Below are positions 11,348 through 25,400 of a stretch of DNA of 64,000 nt, piece after piece. The stretch covers positions 2,460,252 to 2,524,251 of the forward strand of contig NW_021167080.1 in NCBI RefSeq assembly GCF_003711515.1. Reading direction: 5' to 3'. Origin of the DNA: Sodiomyces alkalinus F11 (Eukaryota > Ascomycota > Sordariomycetes > Glomerellales > Plectosphaerellaceae). The position numbers and the translations under genes were made by a program. Within the stretch, counting starts at the first letter, position 1. Every line of letters begins with the position of its first letter. The notes under the pieces are model-generated. The model saw only the letters and a list, made by a program, of their open reading frames with translations, was not told the origin of the DNA and did not search any database.

Positions 11348-14300
11348 TGCAGTGTAGGCTATTCCAGGAAGCTGCCCATCCGCGGAACGACAATATTGTT
11401 ATCGAGGTCAGGAACATGCATCTGTATATGTCTATGTATACTATCTTCTTGCGCAAGCCACTAAACGGCCCGGGGTCCTGACACCTAATTCCTGTCCTCT
11501 TAACCCAGACCGTGTTTGTGACATTGATGAAATGGAAAGGGAGTGGAAGTGGTTGGGGGAAAATAACATTCTGGCTAATTGGAGGAGACACCAATTCTCG
11601 ATGCTTAGAGATTTGTTACTCTTATACCCAGAGTGTAGTCTCATATAATGCACATTCCTTCACATCACGGCAAAGAAGAGTCTTCTTGGGCTATGAGATT
11701 TTGTGGGCTTTCAACTTTCAGCCTTCCTGTGAGGTGATATATCTCTGTTCAACGTTCCTGTCACTCATCAAGTTCGACGACCGAAAATGATTCGAAGCTC
11801 GACATTTCTGTCCATGTCCGTCAGTCTCCTGAACACGGCCTACGTATCAGTCATCGTGAATATGCAGCTCTTCTTCTTCGTAGGACCGGTACTGTGGAAG
11901 AGAGACCTTAGCAGAGAGCATGGTAACATCTCAACTATTGAATCCAACGTGCCTTGATAGGTCAGAACTCATCATGCTTCTGCCGGACGTCGTGTCACAG
12001 GGGTTCAATCATGAACTGGCTGACTTGGACCTCTAGAAACACCTATTGAGGGTGAATGCCTTCCAAATTTCCACTGGCTAGCAAGTGACCGGTATTGGAA
12101 CCACGGGTGGGCCTTACGTTTATGCTTTCCTTTTGTCTTCCTACCAACCTCCCATGAGGTATGAGGTAGGAGGACATCGGATGGTTCTAGGCCAGATGCA
12201 ACAGGTAAATTTGCCCGAGCCAGCGCCTTACTGAGAAAAAAGAAAAAAAGAAAAAAAAAAGAGCTAGACGTTTTATGATGTCCAGCCTCTGCCCAGCTAC
12301 GTGTTTACGCTGGGTCCAGGTAGAGAGACTGATACTTTTTCCCCCGGTGAGAGACGATGAGACCAGAAGAGTCAACACGCCTATGTCCAAGACGAATGTC
12401 TTTTGGTACTTTTCCAAGCAGGCCCGGCATCAAGTTACGCCGTAAGTATGTTCTTTGCATCGACATTTGAAAACCGCGACTTGGATGGACTGTATCCAGA
12501 TCGCAAATTCGCTCGGCGCCATGAAGGCTCACTCACTTCACCAACAACCCACAAAACTTACTACTACCCTCCCGTGGATCGGACCACCAGCTTACGGGAG
12601 GCTGCCGGGTTGAAAATTGAAGACGATAGAATGAAAAGGAAAGGAAAAAGAAAAGAAAAAAAAAGGGAAAAAAAAAAAGCAAAAGAGTAGTCGCCTCTAA
12701 CACCACCCCATGCGCATCTTAAACCCCCCCCCTAGAGACAGTTGCCCCGTCGTCCAAGGCGAGATAGGAACGAAGTCACCGGAATCGTTACATGACGGAA
12801 CAGGAGCCCCCGAGCTAAAAGAAGGCTGAACAGATGAGGCTCTTCCGGAGAATAAATCTGGAAAGGGTTGCAGCTGTGTGCGCCTTTGCGGCCATGCGAT
12901 TGGATAGACGCGAATGGAACGAACGGGAGAAGCAAATTTAGCCAGAAAGAGGAGACATTGCGAATTGACGTCCCGAGATCCGACACGATCTAGACCACCG
13001 TATCTATGCCGGCAACCGGGGTACGGGACTCGAGGGTGGGTTGAGAGAAATGTTTGTCCACGTAGCATCATGACCGAGGGAGGGCTGGAGATGCCTCCGA
13101 GAAAGCTAGAGGGCGCCCAGCGTAGCAGATCGGCCACCCAGTCCCACGGGATGTTACAGTGTTGCGGCTCAAAAGGAGCGGATGCAGACGCGGCTTTTGC
13201 ATTCGGTGAAGCAGGATGCAAGATAAGGGGGAAGCGATTGCCGGGGACCCGAGATAGTGAACGAAACGCGTGTCTGGAGTTCTTCTGAGTGAGTGAAATG
13301 AGTTGAGGCTCACTTCAATAGCGTGGAGGAAGCGGCCCGACATTCCTAACCCCAGGTTTGCCACCAACATATGTCTTGGCATGGTAGGCTAGAACGTGTC
13401 ACTTTATGCTTAAGCATTGTCTTCACTATGCCCGGATCAGGTTCAGTCAATACTCGCTTGTAGGGAGTTGTGGTTGGCCAGTTGTATGTGTCCAGGCATA
13501 GCAGAGGATAAATATCGAGCCGGAGCATCCATGTGTACGGAGTAAACGAATCCGGAAAGTGCTTAATAATATGATGCGTTTATCAATGGGAGAGATTTGC
13601 TGGCGCGATAGGCTCATCGTCGGGTCACACCGGGGAAGCAATGCCGTAATCACAGGTTCAACAGCAGGGAGATACGAGGATGGCCACGTTGCTAGGTTTA
13701 AAAGCCCCTGAAAAGCGGACGATGGGAGTTTGCACGGCAATATGGACTGCCAAGAGAGAGTGATTGGATCGGATATGGCCCGGTGAAGGACGCACGCCGG
13801 ACAGGGATGGATAACTCGGGGCCATTCCGCAAGGCATGGAGAGGCTGTGCGAAAAAAAGGAAAAAAAAAAAAGGTGATGCGAATTACGAAATAATTGATG
13901 CTGGTGCGGATTGGCACAAAGTATCCGTAAGGGACGGAAAGACGGGCAACCGTCTCCTAGCCAGTCTTACGTTTTTTGTGCCTTAGGCATATATCCGTAC
14001 TTACTTACGCCTTTAGCTGAGTGGCATATCTGAGGGTCCCTTCAGGTCCCCCAGGCGGATGGATGAGTGAAGAGGGCCAAGGAGGCTTGTGGGTTTCAGG
14101 TGAGACGGTAGAGAATACGACCGCGGGTTTTCGACTTTATACATTCCTGTCTCTGTAATAATCAGATAGAACCTCCAACACAAGTTCGCCCTTTTCCGAG
14201 TCGCGACATGGTTTATTGCTAACCAAATACTTCGTGGTGCCCGGCTGGGGGATGAGTGCGTCAATTTTTGTCGATACCAATAGGTACCTAATTACACCAC

Positions 14301-17300
14301 TCACTCGTATCAACGCGGACACGCTCGGTGAGTCCCTCGGTATTCTACCCGGCATCCCAGGGTCCGTATGTGTTTCTGGATTCTTCTCCCCGTTAGACCC
14401 GGAAACTCGCTGTACCTTGAACTTTCATTTTCGTCCACGACACTAAAGTCCGCCACACATGAGAGGGGTCAACGGGGGGTTTTTTTTTTCATCTTTTCTT
14501 TTTGCTGGCGGGGCGGTGTGAAAACAGAATGCTCCAAGCGCTCAGTAAGAACCTCGATTGCCAAGGCAGAGACCATTTGCCACTCATGATTCTGTCTCCC
14601 GAGTCCCCGACGACGCTCGGACAAATCATTGCGCTTCTCTTGTCGTCCTGCTGAATGACCAATGTTCCAACATGGTAGCGAGCGCCTCACTATCAAGGAC
14701 CTCGCACGAGGGCCGGACAGGGGGTCTTCTGCCCACGTGGTCATTCCTTTCCTCATGCGACTCTGACAAGAAGTATGTGGCAGTAATTACTTTGGGTGAC
14801 ATGATCAATGTGGAGATGCCATATGGTAAAAAAAAAAAAAAAAAAAACCCCCCCCCCCCCCTGTGCCGGCGGAGACTGATGTACGCTGTAGACCACGAGG
14901 AATGCAATGACACCAGATGAGACGATGGCTTCAATATACCCGGGCGCATGTCCTCCTCATCCTCCGCAATATCGCCTCATGTACGTAGTTTTCGGTCTCC
15001 AATCACAAATGAATCTGCGTTTTGACGTTGACATTAGCCCACCACGGTACGCAGATCTCCCTCCCCAGGCGAGGGTCCAGAACTGTCGATCAATCAAATG
15101 AACCTCACCCGCAACAACGCTTGGACATACAACGTTATCCAGACAACCTACTTCAGTAGGTGTGATTGAGCCTTGAGGGGGATCGGTAAGTTGCTAGTTG
15201 ATCGACGTGAAAATTCAATTCGCATCCTACCTAAGCGACTGTGGGCATTGACCCCCATTTGTTTGCTCTTGGCTTTTATAAGACACAGAATTAATGCCTC
15301 AATCAGCTGACAAGGACAGCTAACTAACGACGGACATCGTGAGCTCCCCCCCCTCTTCTGCTTCGTTCCTTCTCGGATATGACCGAAGCTAATCCCATCC
15401 AAGACGAAAAGGGGGTTCGTCAGATTCGTCAGTCGTCACATTCCTGTCCTCGCTCGTTCGACCACAAGGGAGCGGCTCGCATCCCATCCCGCATTTCGGA
15501 CTTACAACTTGACCTTTATCAGTCCGCGGCTAATTGATAGGATGGGGAACTTAACATGTGCGAAGTACCTAAGAACGGGGCCTTAGTGTACTTCGTAGTT
15601 TGTACATAAGGTACGATATTGACTGCACTATGTATTTGCGGTTAAGGTAAGGGGGATACAGGGGGGCATCTTATCCCGTCGCTGCCCCTCCCCGACTTTA
15701 TCGACCCTCGTTCCTCGAGACTCTCCCGGGTTGAGAACGTGACATTCTCCACACTAACCCCAGGGCTACCAGCGATAGCAAAAGACGCTAAGTACCTTAG
15801 AAGATCCCTTGTCACCTGGGGTCAAGCGTGGCATGGCGTGGGGGTCGCCAACTGAGATGGCTGCTTGTTTCCTTTATCCTCGTGACTCGGCTTTTCAATG
15901 GGTGTTCGACTTATCTCGTTATCTCGGTTCATCATCGGTCAGCTTTTATCCCCAAACATGGGGGCCCCATGGCGGTGACACGATCCTTGAGAGTGACGGC
16001 CCCAGGGTGCCAGTTGGCATACATTGCTTGTATGCCAGAGCTATTGGGAACGTCCTAGCATTGTTTGCCTGCAATGACGAAACATGCGTAAGGTATGTAA
16101 GGTAGAGAAATTGGCGGTATGCACTCGTCCTGTCTCCGTGCATCTTTATGCGTATTACTTCGTACATACATACGACGTTGGGTATGAGGCGGGGTCGTGG
16201 TTTTTCATCTTTGATTCCCAGGTACAGGTAATGGGATGCGCAATCGACAAGTCGAATCCCGGTACCCATCCAGCTGCTCAATGCGGAATTTTGCCCAGGG
16301 CCTGTCGCGTATCGCGTTTCAGGGAGGCGCTCCGCCCCCTCAACCTTTGGGGATTCTCGAGATACCCCAAAAGTCGGTATCGAAGTGTTTCGCGGATAAT
16401 GTCTGAAAAAGGAACAAGCAGAATGCTGCTTATGCGGGGCCCGGGGAAGCCATCCTGCGTAGGGGCCTTGCATACCTCATAACGGACTGAATAAAGTGTC
16501 GTCGAATCGGAGAAGGAGAATCCACCGATATGCAAATTAAATTGCCTCCGAGTCTGCTGTAAGTGTAGTATGTACATACGTACAGGCATCCATTATTGTC
16601 TTTTCGTTGAGTTGGACTGCAGTGTAGATTTTGAAGACAAGGAAGCCATTCCAGATATGATCCCCCAAGATACCTCCTCACTGTTGGATCAAGAAAATCC
16701 GTGATTTCGATGGCGTCGAGCAACACACCCGCAACTGCTTGGCTGTACGTTGTGCATCGACAGTACCGTCTCCTATTTGATGGAGCCATCAGGCGGTGAC
16801 GAGAACGTGGCTGAGAAAATATCTGCCGAAGAGGAGATGAGTGAGCGGCAGGCCGAGATTGCAAAGCCACAAAGCTGCCAAGCATGGACCTGTCTCCCCA
16901 AGAAGGGTAAAACAAGATATACAAAGTGCATTAAAAAGAATCCCTGGAAACTGGTGTGGGTTGTGCGGAGTTGTAAAGGTCTGTCATTCTCAGCAAATCG
17001 GCTGCGACGGACGGCATTAACCGTGAGATGGCATGGGCCATCATGAAATCAGCCGATGAAATTGACGAGCCACGAAAACGGCTCGTGCAATTGCTTGGAA
17101 GGCGGCGGAGAACAGGATGATAGAGTCTCAAGCGTAGTAATTAGTCAGGCCCCGTTCGCGCATTGTCTGAGATGTACGAAGAACGGAATATGAAGTCCTG
17201 GATTGCCAAGTCGGTTTTCGTCCCAGCTCGGCCTCGTTATTCGACGAAAGAGCGTCCGAGAATGCAACCGGAAAACCCCAACTGAAGAAGACAAAAGAAG

Positions 17301-20300
17301 AGGAAGAAAACATCGACAAATATCATGTGCTGTGATTACCGAACCTGCGCCGTGCTGTGCTTGGCTCGACCCGACTCGAGACCGCACGGTACGTTGTACG
17401 TTGTAGATCCGCGAAACCTTTAAACCACCCTAGCTGTTGCTTTCGTGGACCACGGACTCGCCCGCGTGGTGAGACAAGCAGCTCAAATCAGTGCAACCTC
17501 AGCTGCGTCCGGGAAGGTCAGCTTTCCCTAATATGTACGAACGGACAACTAACTCTACCTGGTTCTTGTGTCCTGTCTCGCTCTGCGTATGAATGTACGT
17601 TGAAGTAATACATCGGACATTGGATCCCTAATATTTGCCCGATTGTGTTGATCCTCCAAGTCCCCCCAAACCAGAGATGCCTGGCTTGATCCCCTTATCT
17701 CAGGGGCCCCGGCGGAGCGTGGCGCCAATAACAGGGCCGGGCGCCGCGGCCGCCACCTCCACGGGGATGGAGAGCCCGGGGGAAGGGAAAGGGGAGGGGT
17801 GTCGATATAGTACCTTGTGTTTTCGACCTATCATACGAGCCCACGGGGCCACCCTCTCCCTATTTACCCGGCACGAAGATCGGATCAACTTGCCAGGGAC
17901 CCAGGGAACCCAACCAACAATCTCGGGAACGTAGTGACGGCAAGGGAAAAGATTCGAAATGGCAGATACCAGTACCAGTACGTTGTTGCACGCCACATCA
18001 CCACACCACACGCACACCACACAAACAACAAACAGAATGTTTAAAAAGTTCCTCACCCTTGCCACTCGGGGGTTCAGGCATCGTCAAGATATACTCTTGC
18101 AAGTTAGACTCGGGGAATCATCAAGGCACGGTTTCTCGCAATGCCGTCATTCCATCACAAACGTACATATGCGGACACGGGGCCCCGGAGAAGTTTCGCA
18201 ACGAGTGGAGAGTCGTGGTTATGTAATGCCGAAACGCGCACTCACCCTTACCCATGTGTATTTTATACAAAGATTATGGAAGGCGGATATGCGAAGTGTT
18301 CCATGCCGAGCGAACACGGCAGGGACGATCATACGTTGAAGTCTCTTGCCCAAACGAACAGAGACCGAAAATTTCTGAAGCCTCTGCGTAAGTGAAGACA
18401 AAGGGGTCAAAGAAGAAAAAGAGGGGGGGAGGAGAGTAAATTTATGACAAAACGAACGTTTGTATAATAAGCGCAGGTTTGCGGGTACTCGGGACCACAA
18501 CCCGCCAACGAAGAAAAAGCAATGATGCAAATTACTAACACGGAGAGGCAGCCAAGGGGACAAAAACAGAGAAAGACGCAAAAAAGAAGAAGAAAGAAAT
18601 GGTCAGAGCACGTAGTAATATTGGTTTCGGCTGTCTGTCTATCCATATGGCCATATAGAAGCTGACGTGATATACCACCACACCCCTCATGTCGCTATCT
18701 ATTCCCTATCTTGGGTTGAAAGGGTGACAGGTACGCTAAGCCATGTCCTTCTTGTCAGGCAAATCCTCAGGGGTAAAGTACAGAAACGAAAACCCTAAAT
18801 GAGGGGCGATTCGTCGCGAATGTGCCGCGTTGTGATTCGACCCTATCGTACAGCACTAGGCGGTTTCGAGTGCATCCAATGGCATCGTCAAGCACGACAT
18901 GCAACCAGTTTTGGGGGACAAAGGAGTCAGGGGGCCAAATCAATAAAGACAACAGGGGAAGGAAAGGTTGCTGACGATTGGGTTCCTTATGTGTCCTCCG
19001 TAGCGCGTGGCGTGGAATGTTTATTTTGGGAACTAAGGACCTAGCTACTAAATATGGGAAAGAATATCGAGGGTGATTGGGTACATTACCCCGTACCCCA
19101 TCCCCCTGGGGTAAAAAAAGGTTAAAAGGGAAAGAAAAGGGGGAGGGGTCAGGGGGCGGAGCAAAACGTCGATTTGAGAATTTGAGGTAATGGAATGGAT
19201 GCTGAGTGAAAAGGGATGCCTCCAAGGTGGCTGATGCGGGGGGTGGGGTGGGGGTTAAGATACAACGTACTGAGAGACAAGCACAACAAACAGACGGCGA
19301 GTCCGTGGACTGTCTGATCAGGTACTTCGTACGTAGCGAAGGAATAAGCTAGAATACCTACCCCGTGCCTTAGGCACCATTCCACTTCGTACTCGTACTT
19401 CACTTGCAGCATAGAGGTGACGCGGCGAGGAAAAGAAGGCAGGGCGAGTAAAAGGCCCCTTTGGATGGATACGACGCAATAGCACGAAATACCTAAGCAC
19501 CCCCCTTAAAAGTCCATCCATCACACCGAGGCTGAAGGCTTATGCCATGTCACGACCAATGGTGTCATCCCGTCACACAATGTCCCAGCAGGCAGCCGTC
19601 GCCAATGTCTTTTTGTTTCCCACCATATGGAATGGAATGCACGGGCGACGATGCGTGTGATTTTAGGTGCTGCTTTGGTTCAAAGACGTGAGAGAAGAGA
19701 CAAGCCTCGATTTTAAGGTAGATATTGTTTTGAGTGGAATGAAATCATTTGGTCTTTGTTTGGTGCCCTTATAATTCTATATCGATAATTAAAAAAAAAA
19801 CGCTGTAGCGCGCTATCTAGCCGGCCGGGTCAAGACACTGCGGCGGGCCTTGACAAAGGGGGGATGCATGATGAGTGAAGAGGTGCAAAAAAAAAAAAAA
19901 AGAGGAAATCCAGAGACCAAAACCTAACTACTATCGCCTGCCATGCCCCGAGGCATCGTGACCAATTCCTATATACCCAACCAAAGCCCAGGTCATCCGC
20001 CGTCTATACTCTGTAGAATACCAACAGTTTAAAGTAACCGCCACAGAACCACCAAAAGCCTCATCTCGAGTCGGGTTCAACGTTGAGATGAGGCCCCACA
20101 AAAAAGTATCTCGGCCGAGGGAGAATCGAAAGGGAAAATGCTTCTGGGTTGTAAAAACTCTGAGCCGCAGGGAGACTGGGTTAATCGAGACAGAAACCCA
20201 AGCCCAGCACTGCAGTTGAAAGAGGGGAGGGGGAATGTCGTCGTCATTAGGGTAAAAGTAGTATAAACTCCTGGGTTCACCAACTGGAATCTCGCCAATC

Positions 20301-20402
20301 CATGGACGCCTGTCTATATTCGTGTAATTGTTGCCGTTTTCTCCCTGGTCGTGAAATTCGTTACCAAATGCGGCGCGGGTCCTTGCTGCGATCGACATGT
20401 GA
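11348..20402. other. About 9-kb gene-poor region between TIM21 and the 3' side of cre1
   Basis: No open frame here reaches 180 codons or shows a recognisable domain; the longest (12697-13221 and 15946-16473, both minus) look random in composition. The region carries A- and C-rich homopolymers (A20 followed by C14 at 14828-14861; a C-rich tract near 12726) and the dispersed 9-mers TACGGAGTA (13536) and TACTTCGTA (15589, 16156, 19323). Mixed base composition without strong TpA enrichment argues against recent repeat-induced point mutation. It may contain cre1 3' UTR or non-coding transcripts, which cannot be seen from sequence. Confidence 0.55.
14828..14861. repeat. Fused homopolymer A20-C14
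   Basis: Twenty A are followed directly by fourteen C. It lies inside the gene-poor region. It could be real low-complexity DNA or an assembly-difficult site. Confidence 0.85.
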
Positions 20403-21671
20403 TTATATCCGATCCATAAGGTCGCCGCCGGCTAAACTAGGTGTCGCGGAGCTCCTCCCGCTGTTGAAGCCGTCGCCCGTCGTCAGCAGCTCGTGGACGC
20501 CGATCTTGGGAACGGGAAGCTTCCTGCTGCCGTCCGGGCGACTAAGTATGTCGCTCAGAGAGCCTCCGGTACCACGCGACGTCGGCTGCATCCCCGGAGG
20601 TGCTTGGAAAGGGACTTCAGGCCTCGGCTCGAGTACACCCAGCGCCGGCTGTGGCATAGCCTGCAGAGACAGATTGCGGAATGGAGGCAGTTTGAGGTCC
20701 ATATCCAACGGCCGGAGACGGGGGGAGTGAGCCGGGGTCGCAATAGGGGTGTGGTCTGGAGTCGGGGACAACGAATCGTGGGAGAAAGTCGGGGACGATG
20801 GCGCTGTGGAGTTGGGCGAGTTGGGTCGGGAGCGCTTGGCATGACGGTAGGCACCGGCGTAGTGGTCGTCGTGGTCCTCGTACGACGAGGAGCGCGACAT
20901 GTGGTACGCCGAGAGCGATTGACGACCACTACGCGAGCCCGGCATGTAGGGGTGGTGGCGGCTGAAATGGGGAGGCTGTGGTGCGGCCAGCGTCTCGCGC
21001 TCGACCTGGTTGGCAGCCTTAGCCAATATTGAGATGTCCATGCTGGACCTGACTGGAGGCCCTCGACCATAGGGGTGGAGAGAGGAATGCACGGGCAACG
21101 CAAACTGCGAATAAGAATGGGGAGGCGAGACGTTGGGCGAAGAAAGACTCGAGGTAGGCGCAGAGCGAATGGCCTTGGGCCCAGGCGGAGGCATCATGCT
21201 ATCGGCCTGCATGTGAATCTGAGGACCCGAGTTGTACTGATTCTTCCCTCGCCTCGAGTTGGGATTGCTGTGTATCCTCGAGTGGCGGGTGAGCTCATCG
21301 GAGCGGGAGAACTTTTTGCTGCACCCAGGGAACTGGCACGCATGAGGCTTTTCGCCGGTATGTGTGCGAATGTGCCTTGTCTGATGCTCCAAGCGGTGGA
21401 AGGCCTTATCGCACAAAGGACATTTGTAGGGACGAGGCAGCTCTCCCGAGTTGTTCTCGGTCGGCTGCGCGGCCGGGACGGGGCCGTTAGGCTTGACCTG
21501 CTGGGCGGAGGACATGTTGTCTCCTTCGCTCTTCGGTTGCTGCTGCTGCGAGGCCGGGACCAGAGCAGGTAGTGAACCAGACGCAGGCGTCAGCCCGTCT
21601 TGATCGGGATTTAGAAGATCGGCGAACTGTGATCGCTGCATGTGACCACTGTGTGACGTATTGTCGCCCAA
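20403..21671 (-). CDS. cre1: Carbon catabolite repressor CreA/CRE1 (C2H2 zinc finger)
   Basis: An intronless frame of 422 aa. Two C2H2 fingers span about residues 82-134: Cys84/Cys87 with His100/His104, then Cys112/Cys117 with His130/His134. The recognition helices [10 protein letters not shown] and [10 protein letters not shown] are those of the Mig1/CreA class, which binds SYGGRG. Downstream are features shared by filamentous CreA proteins: a basic, Ser/Pro-rich segment ([13 protein letters not shown]), [15 protein letters not shown] and the late [10 protein letters not shown] motif of the repressing region. A QQQQ run lies before the fingers. In the nucleus the protein represses genes for alternative carbon sources when glucose is present. 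The upstream region has SYGGRG matches, consistent with the autoregulation described for this family. Both flanks are unusually long and gene-poor. Confidence 0.97.
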   Translation of the reverse strand: MGDNTSHSGHMQRSQFADLLNPDQDGLTPASGSLPALVPASQQQQPKSEGDNMSSAQQVKPNGPVPAAQPTENNSGELPRPYKCPLCDKAFHRLEHQTRHIRTHTGEKPHACQFPGCSKKFSRSDELTRHSRIHSNPNSRRGKNQYNSGPQIHMQADSMMPPPGPKAIRSAPTSSLSSPNVSPPHSYSQFALPVHSSLHPYGRGPPVRSSMDISILAKAANQVERETLAAPQPPHFSRHHPYMPGSRSGRQSLSAYHMSRSSSYEDHDDHYAGAYRHAKRSRPNSPNSTAPSSPTFSHDSLSPTPDHTPIATPAHSPRLRPLDMDLKLPPFRNLSLQAMPQPALGVLEPRPEVPFQAPPGMQPTSRGTGGSLSDILSRPDGSRKLPVPKIGVHELLTTGDGFNSGRSSATPSLAGGDLMDRI

Positions 21672-22027
21672 GACGAGACTCTCTCAAAAGGATATGACCC
21701 GGCAGGTATATAGAATATCGCTATTCCCGGGTTGCGTTCGCTATGATCGGTGTCGCCAGACTCGTCCTGTTGGACAGGTTGTGTGCTATATGGTTCGGGT
21801 TTTGGTGTTAGGAGGTGATAACAATTTCTCCCATGGGAGGATTCTAGTTCGCTTGTGGTAGTTGAGGGGCACTTCGGGCTAGGGGCTTGAGGAATTGCGT
21901 TGGCGGATTTACGTTTCCAAGGGGAAAACCTTTTCGTAAGGGTGGGAGAAGATGGGGGAAGGGGTCCGGTTTTAAATGAGCGCAGGTACCTTCTCAACAG
22001 AGGGGACACGGAAAAGAAGGGGAAATG

Positions 22028-22460
22028 CCGGGGGGGAGAATACGGGCATGGGCGTTCCTTCAGCGGGTGGGCGACCACAACAGAGCAGCAAGTCTTTCCC
22101 TGTGGGTGGACCGGTCGGTCAGAGGCTCGGCGACCCGGTACGTACTAAGTACTGTACATATGGAGTACGTACCGTATCAAAAGGAGGGTGGGGTGCTGTG
22201 GGGTGTCGGGGAAGGATGACGCACGCCCTAGAAGGGAGGGAGGACACACAAAAAAAAACCCCCTTCAAAGACGGGGCAGACATGTCTTTCCTTGGCAATG
22301 TCTTGACCACCCGGGCAAGATTTTCTTTTAGGTTGGCAGCTTTCCGGTCGTTCGAAAATACCCGGGGGGTGCTTTTCCCTTCTAAGTTAGAGCGGGTCTG
22401 TCGGGGGAAGTGGGGGATAGCATGGGGAAGGGTCCAGGATGTTGTGCGGGACCAGTGGAG
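22028..22460. promoter_or_regulatory. Cluster of CreA-type SYGGRG sites upstream of cre1
   Basis: Matches on the + strand are CCGGGG at 22028, GTGGGG at 22188 and 22198 (a pair 10 bp apart), GTGGGG at 22410 and GTGGAG at 22455. Closely paired sites are the arrangement usually found functional for CreA. The motif is short and the area is G-rich, so some matches will be chance. Confidence 0.4.
22136..22174. repeat. 11-bp perfect inverted repeat in the cre1 upstream region
   Basis: CGGTACGTACT (22136-22146) is matched by AGTACGTACCG (22164-22174) around a 17-nt spacer that itself contains GTAC words. It would lie in the leader or promoter of cre1. Confidence 0.6.
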
Positions 22461-25400
22461 GCGTGTCGATAAGACTTTAGGAAGAACGCAGGTACGTACC
22501 CCAGGGCACTCCGTGAGCAGGTACGTATGTACTCTACTCCTCACGTTCCCTGGCTACGGGGTTACCTTAGTCAGCACTCGTGCGTGTTGCGTCGGATACC
22601 TTATGGGACATGGTCTGTACTCGGTAAGGTAAGGTAAAAACGGGCATGTTCCATCAAGTCATTTCACTGTATTTCTGCTTCATCTATATCTCCTACCGAG
22701 ACGTGATGTATCCAGGAACGGCAATGCCAAAACACAAACTGAGAAAATCTTTGCTGGACGTACAAGACCCTATTTCTGCCTAGTTTCGACTTCTAATCTG
22801 CTCACCTACCTATCGTGGAGCCGACAAGCGATTAGCATGACCAACGGAGATCGTGGGGCAGTGGGATAGTGGCTCAGTAACGGGCTTGTGCCATCGATAG
22901 CGACCGTGATTGGTGGATAGCTCGGGGATGTCAGTGGGGGGAAAAGGAAAGCAGAAATCTATCAGATTCGTTCCCCGGTCACTTGTCTTCGCCTAAATTA
23001 ATTGCACAATCATCCCGTCCACTTGCTCATCACACTAACTGGGTCGGTAGAATGGGGAAGCGTGGGCGCCGCGGTGCGGGAGCTTGCATTGCTTAACAAA
23101 CGAAAATCTGGGGAAGTCAACCTGGGAAGCGCGGACCAGTCCAGCCAGGCCAGGACACTTTTCGAGGCCAACTTCTGCTTCTTACAAGTTACGGAACAAG
23201 AGGCTATGGAATACGAAGCAGACAGAGACGAGTTCCCCGGATCCGACAACTGCTCATTGAAGTATCCTTGCATGGGGACTTATCAGGGCAACGCGCAGTT
23301 CCGCAAGGACAATTCGGCCCTGATGCTTTGTCGTCCGTTTGGCCGTTTGTTGGTTGGATAGCCCCGGCGGTCCTATACCCCTTGGCTATCGTTTCCCAGG
23401 CAGTCAGCTACCAGCTCTCTTGCCTCGTTCGCTGTCGCTTTGCTTTTGCAGTCCACTCATCTCAGAGAAATACCTTGGCGACATGGATACAAAGGATTCT
23501 TGGGAGGCCTGGCCAAGTCATCACGGCCACACCAAATCAGAAATCCCATGTTCATGACTGTCGAATAGAATAACTGAGACGATATGGCGAGACTTTTGAG
23601 GCTTGTCAGCTTGTCCCACCTGGGGCTTCTACCCCGTTATCGATCAATCTGCGATCATTTGCGAAGACTACCCCATACATTGGATCACCCTTATGGTTAA
23701 AGTGAATCCTTGGCGACTCAAATTACTTCGTGACAGGGAGAAAGAGGGTTTGTTCTGGTAGACCGCGGATTGCAGCCGACCCAGACAACCCGTCCTTGGC
23801 CATTCACACGTCCCTCAACCCCAGCTTGTTTGAGACTCCTAGCCCGCCCAATGTTGTCCTTCCGCCGCACATCTTTTCCATCCAATAAATTCGGAGTACC
23901 CAGCCTTGTCCAGGGTTCTCATGCCCAGCATTGCGGGACTTGGGGGTTGCCCAGGTTCTGGAAATGATTTGTCCCCTTTATCTGTAGGCTGGCTGCAATG
24001 TCCATCATCTGCATTCTAAGGTTTCTCTTGTCTCAGTGAACGGTGGTTGCAGTGAACGGGCGTGTGATGGTGCCCAGAGTGGCTCAAACTTGTTGAGAAG
24101 AATATTCAACCAGGGCGGCTGTTGTCTTCCTAACCCACCACTTGACACACTCATATTCAGTACGGATCAGCGTATGCGGGCCAGCTGAAGGCGAGGCTCC
24201 CCCCCTGTAATTGATGCGCTTGATGCGCTGGAATGAGCATGATCGCCTTGAGGGTGGCTTGTTTGGCAATATTTCATACACACAGACAAAAGTGACTGGC
24301 CCATAGAAGTAGGTATCGATATAAGGAGTGTGTTTCAATAAGACGTCCGGCCCACTTCTAAGAATTAAGAGACCACTAAGTATCATGACGGCAGTATACT
24401 GTAGTAAACAGTTGCCTTGTGCTCTGGCTAAGCTCGGCTACGATTCGTGGGTGCTGTCTCGGTACGCCTCGGGAAATCCGACCGACCCAGCGGTCGCGAA
24501 GGCGCCTGTTGAAAATGCCCCCACCCCTCTCCCCACAGCAAGGCGAGGATTTACCTCGCCTTTATCCGGGGTATTGGCGTAACCGGATTCAGAAATGGAG
24601 ATAATTACGTACACTGAATCTTCGCCGTCAAAACCTCTTCTTTGACTGACCACTGTATATAGGTCGCTGGGGTATGTAATTACTTAATTTTAGGTTTGCT
24701 AAGCCTCTATAATTCTGTTGAAATCTGGTTTCTTAAGAGGTCGAGCTCTTCTCGGATCGAACCGGTTTGGCCCAAGGCATCACCCATAACCCGGGACGAA
24801 ACCCCCTTGTCAATCCGCGTGGGAGGTTCCCCGGCCCTACGGTGGGATTGCGTTTGCCTTTAGCATGTGCTATAGCATATGCTACGGAACGTCCTTTGAA
24901 CTGGGTAAAACGTACATGTTGGGAGGTGTAAGCAATACCTCAGATAGCCGTCAGCTCTGCCGTCCTCAGCACGCTCAACTTTCTCTGGAAGAGGGTAGTG
25001 AGGCTGATAGGCTGATGGGACTAAGAAGCATGGCAGTTCTTGGCCATCTTCACAGTGTATTCACTCCCTCAGTTCAAATTGCGGATCCATTTCGTCATGG
25101 AAACGCCAACTGTCTAGATTGGCCTGTCTTCACAGGTCCTGGGCGTTCTAGGCCCGACATGCTTCATACGATGCGCCCGTTTCATTCAGTCTGGATAGCA
25201 CACCGAACAATATCAGATACCAAATTCGTGGCTTTGGATGCGGGGAGGTTCCAGTAACAGGACATCCTCTCAGGGGCTTCCTGCACGAAGTACGGGAATA
25301 ATACGACTTTAAATCATGTTTTCCGTAGAAGTGCTGCTCCCGCAGTACGCCAGGATAATAGAGAATAAAAATAAATATAAATAAAAAGATCTGATAACAA

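Noticed and set aside
12697..13221. 174-codon minus frame in the gene-poor region
   Set aside because: No start context, motif, splice partner or codon bias that sets it apart from random open sequence.
15946..16924. Overlapping 164- and 175-codon minus frames
   Set aside because: Overlap each other, have no domain and contain several rare-looking residue runs; no support as genes.
24865..25257. 130-codon plus frame in the cre1 upstream desert
   Set aside because: Considered as a small gene because the composition is less biased, but no motif, no intron partner and no promoter-like element could be linked to it.
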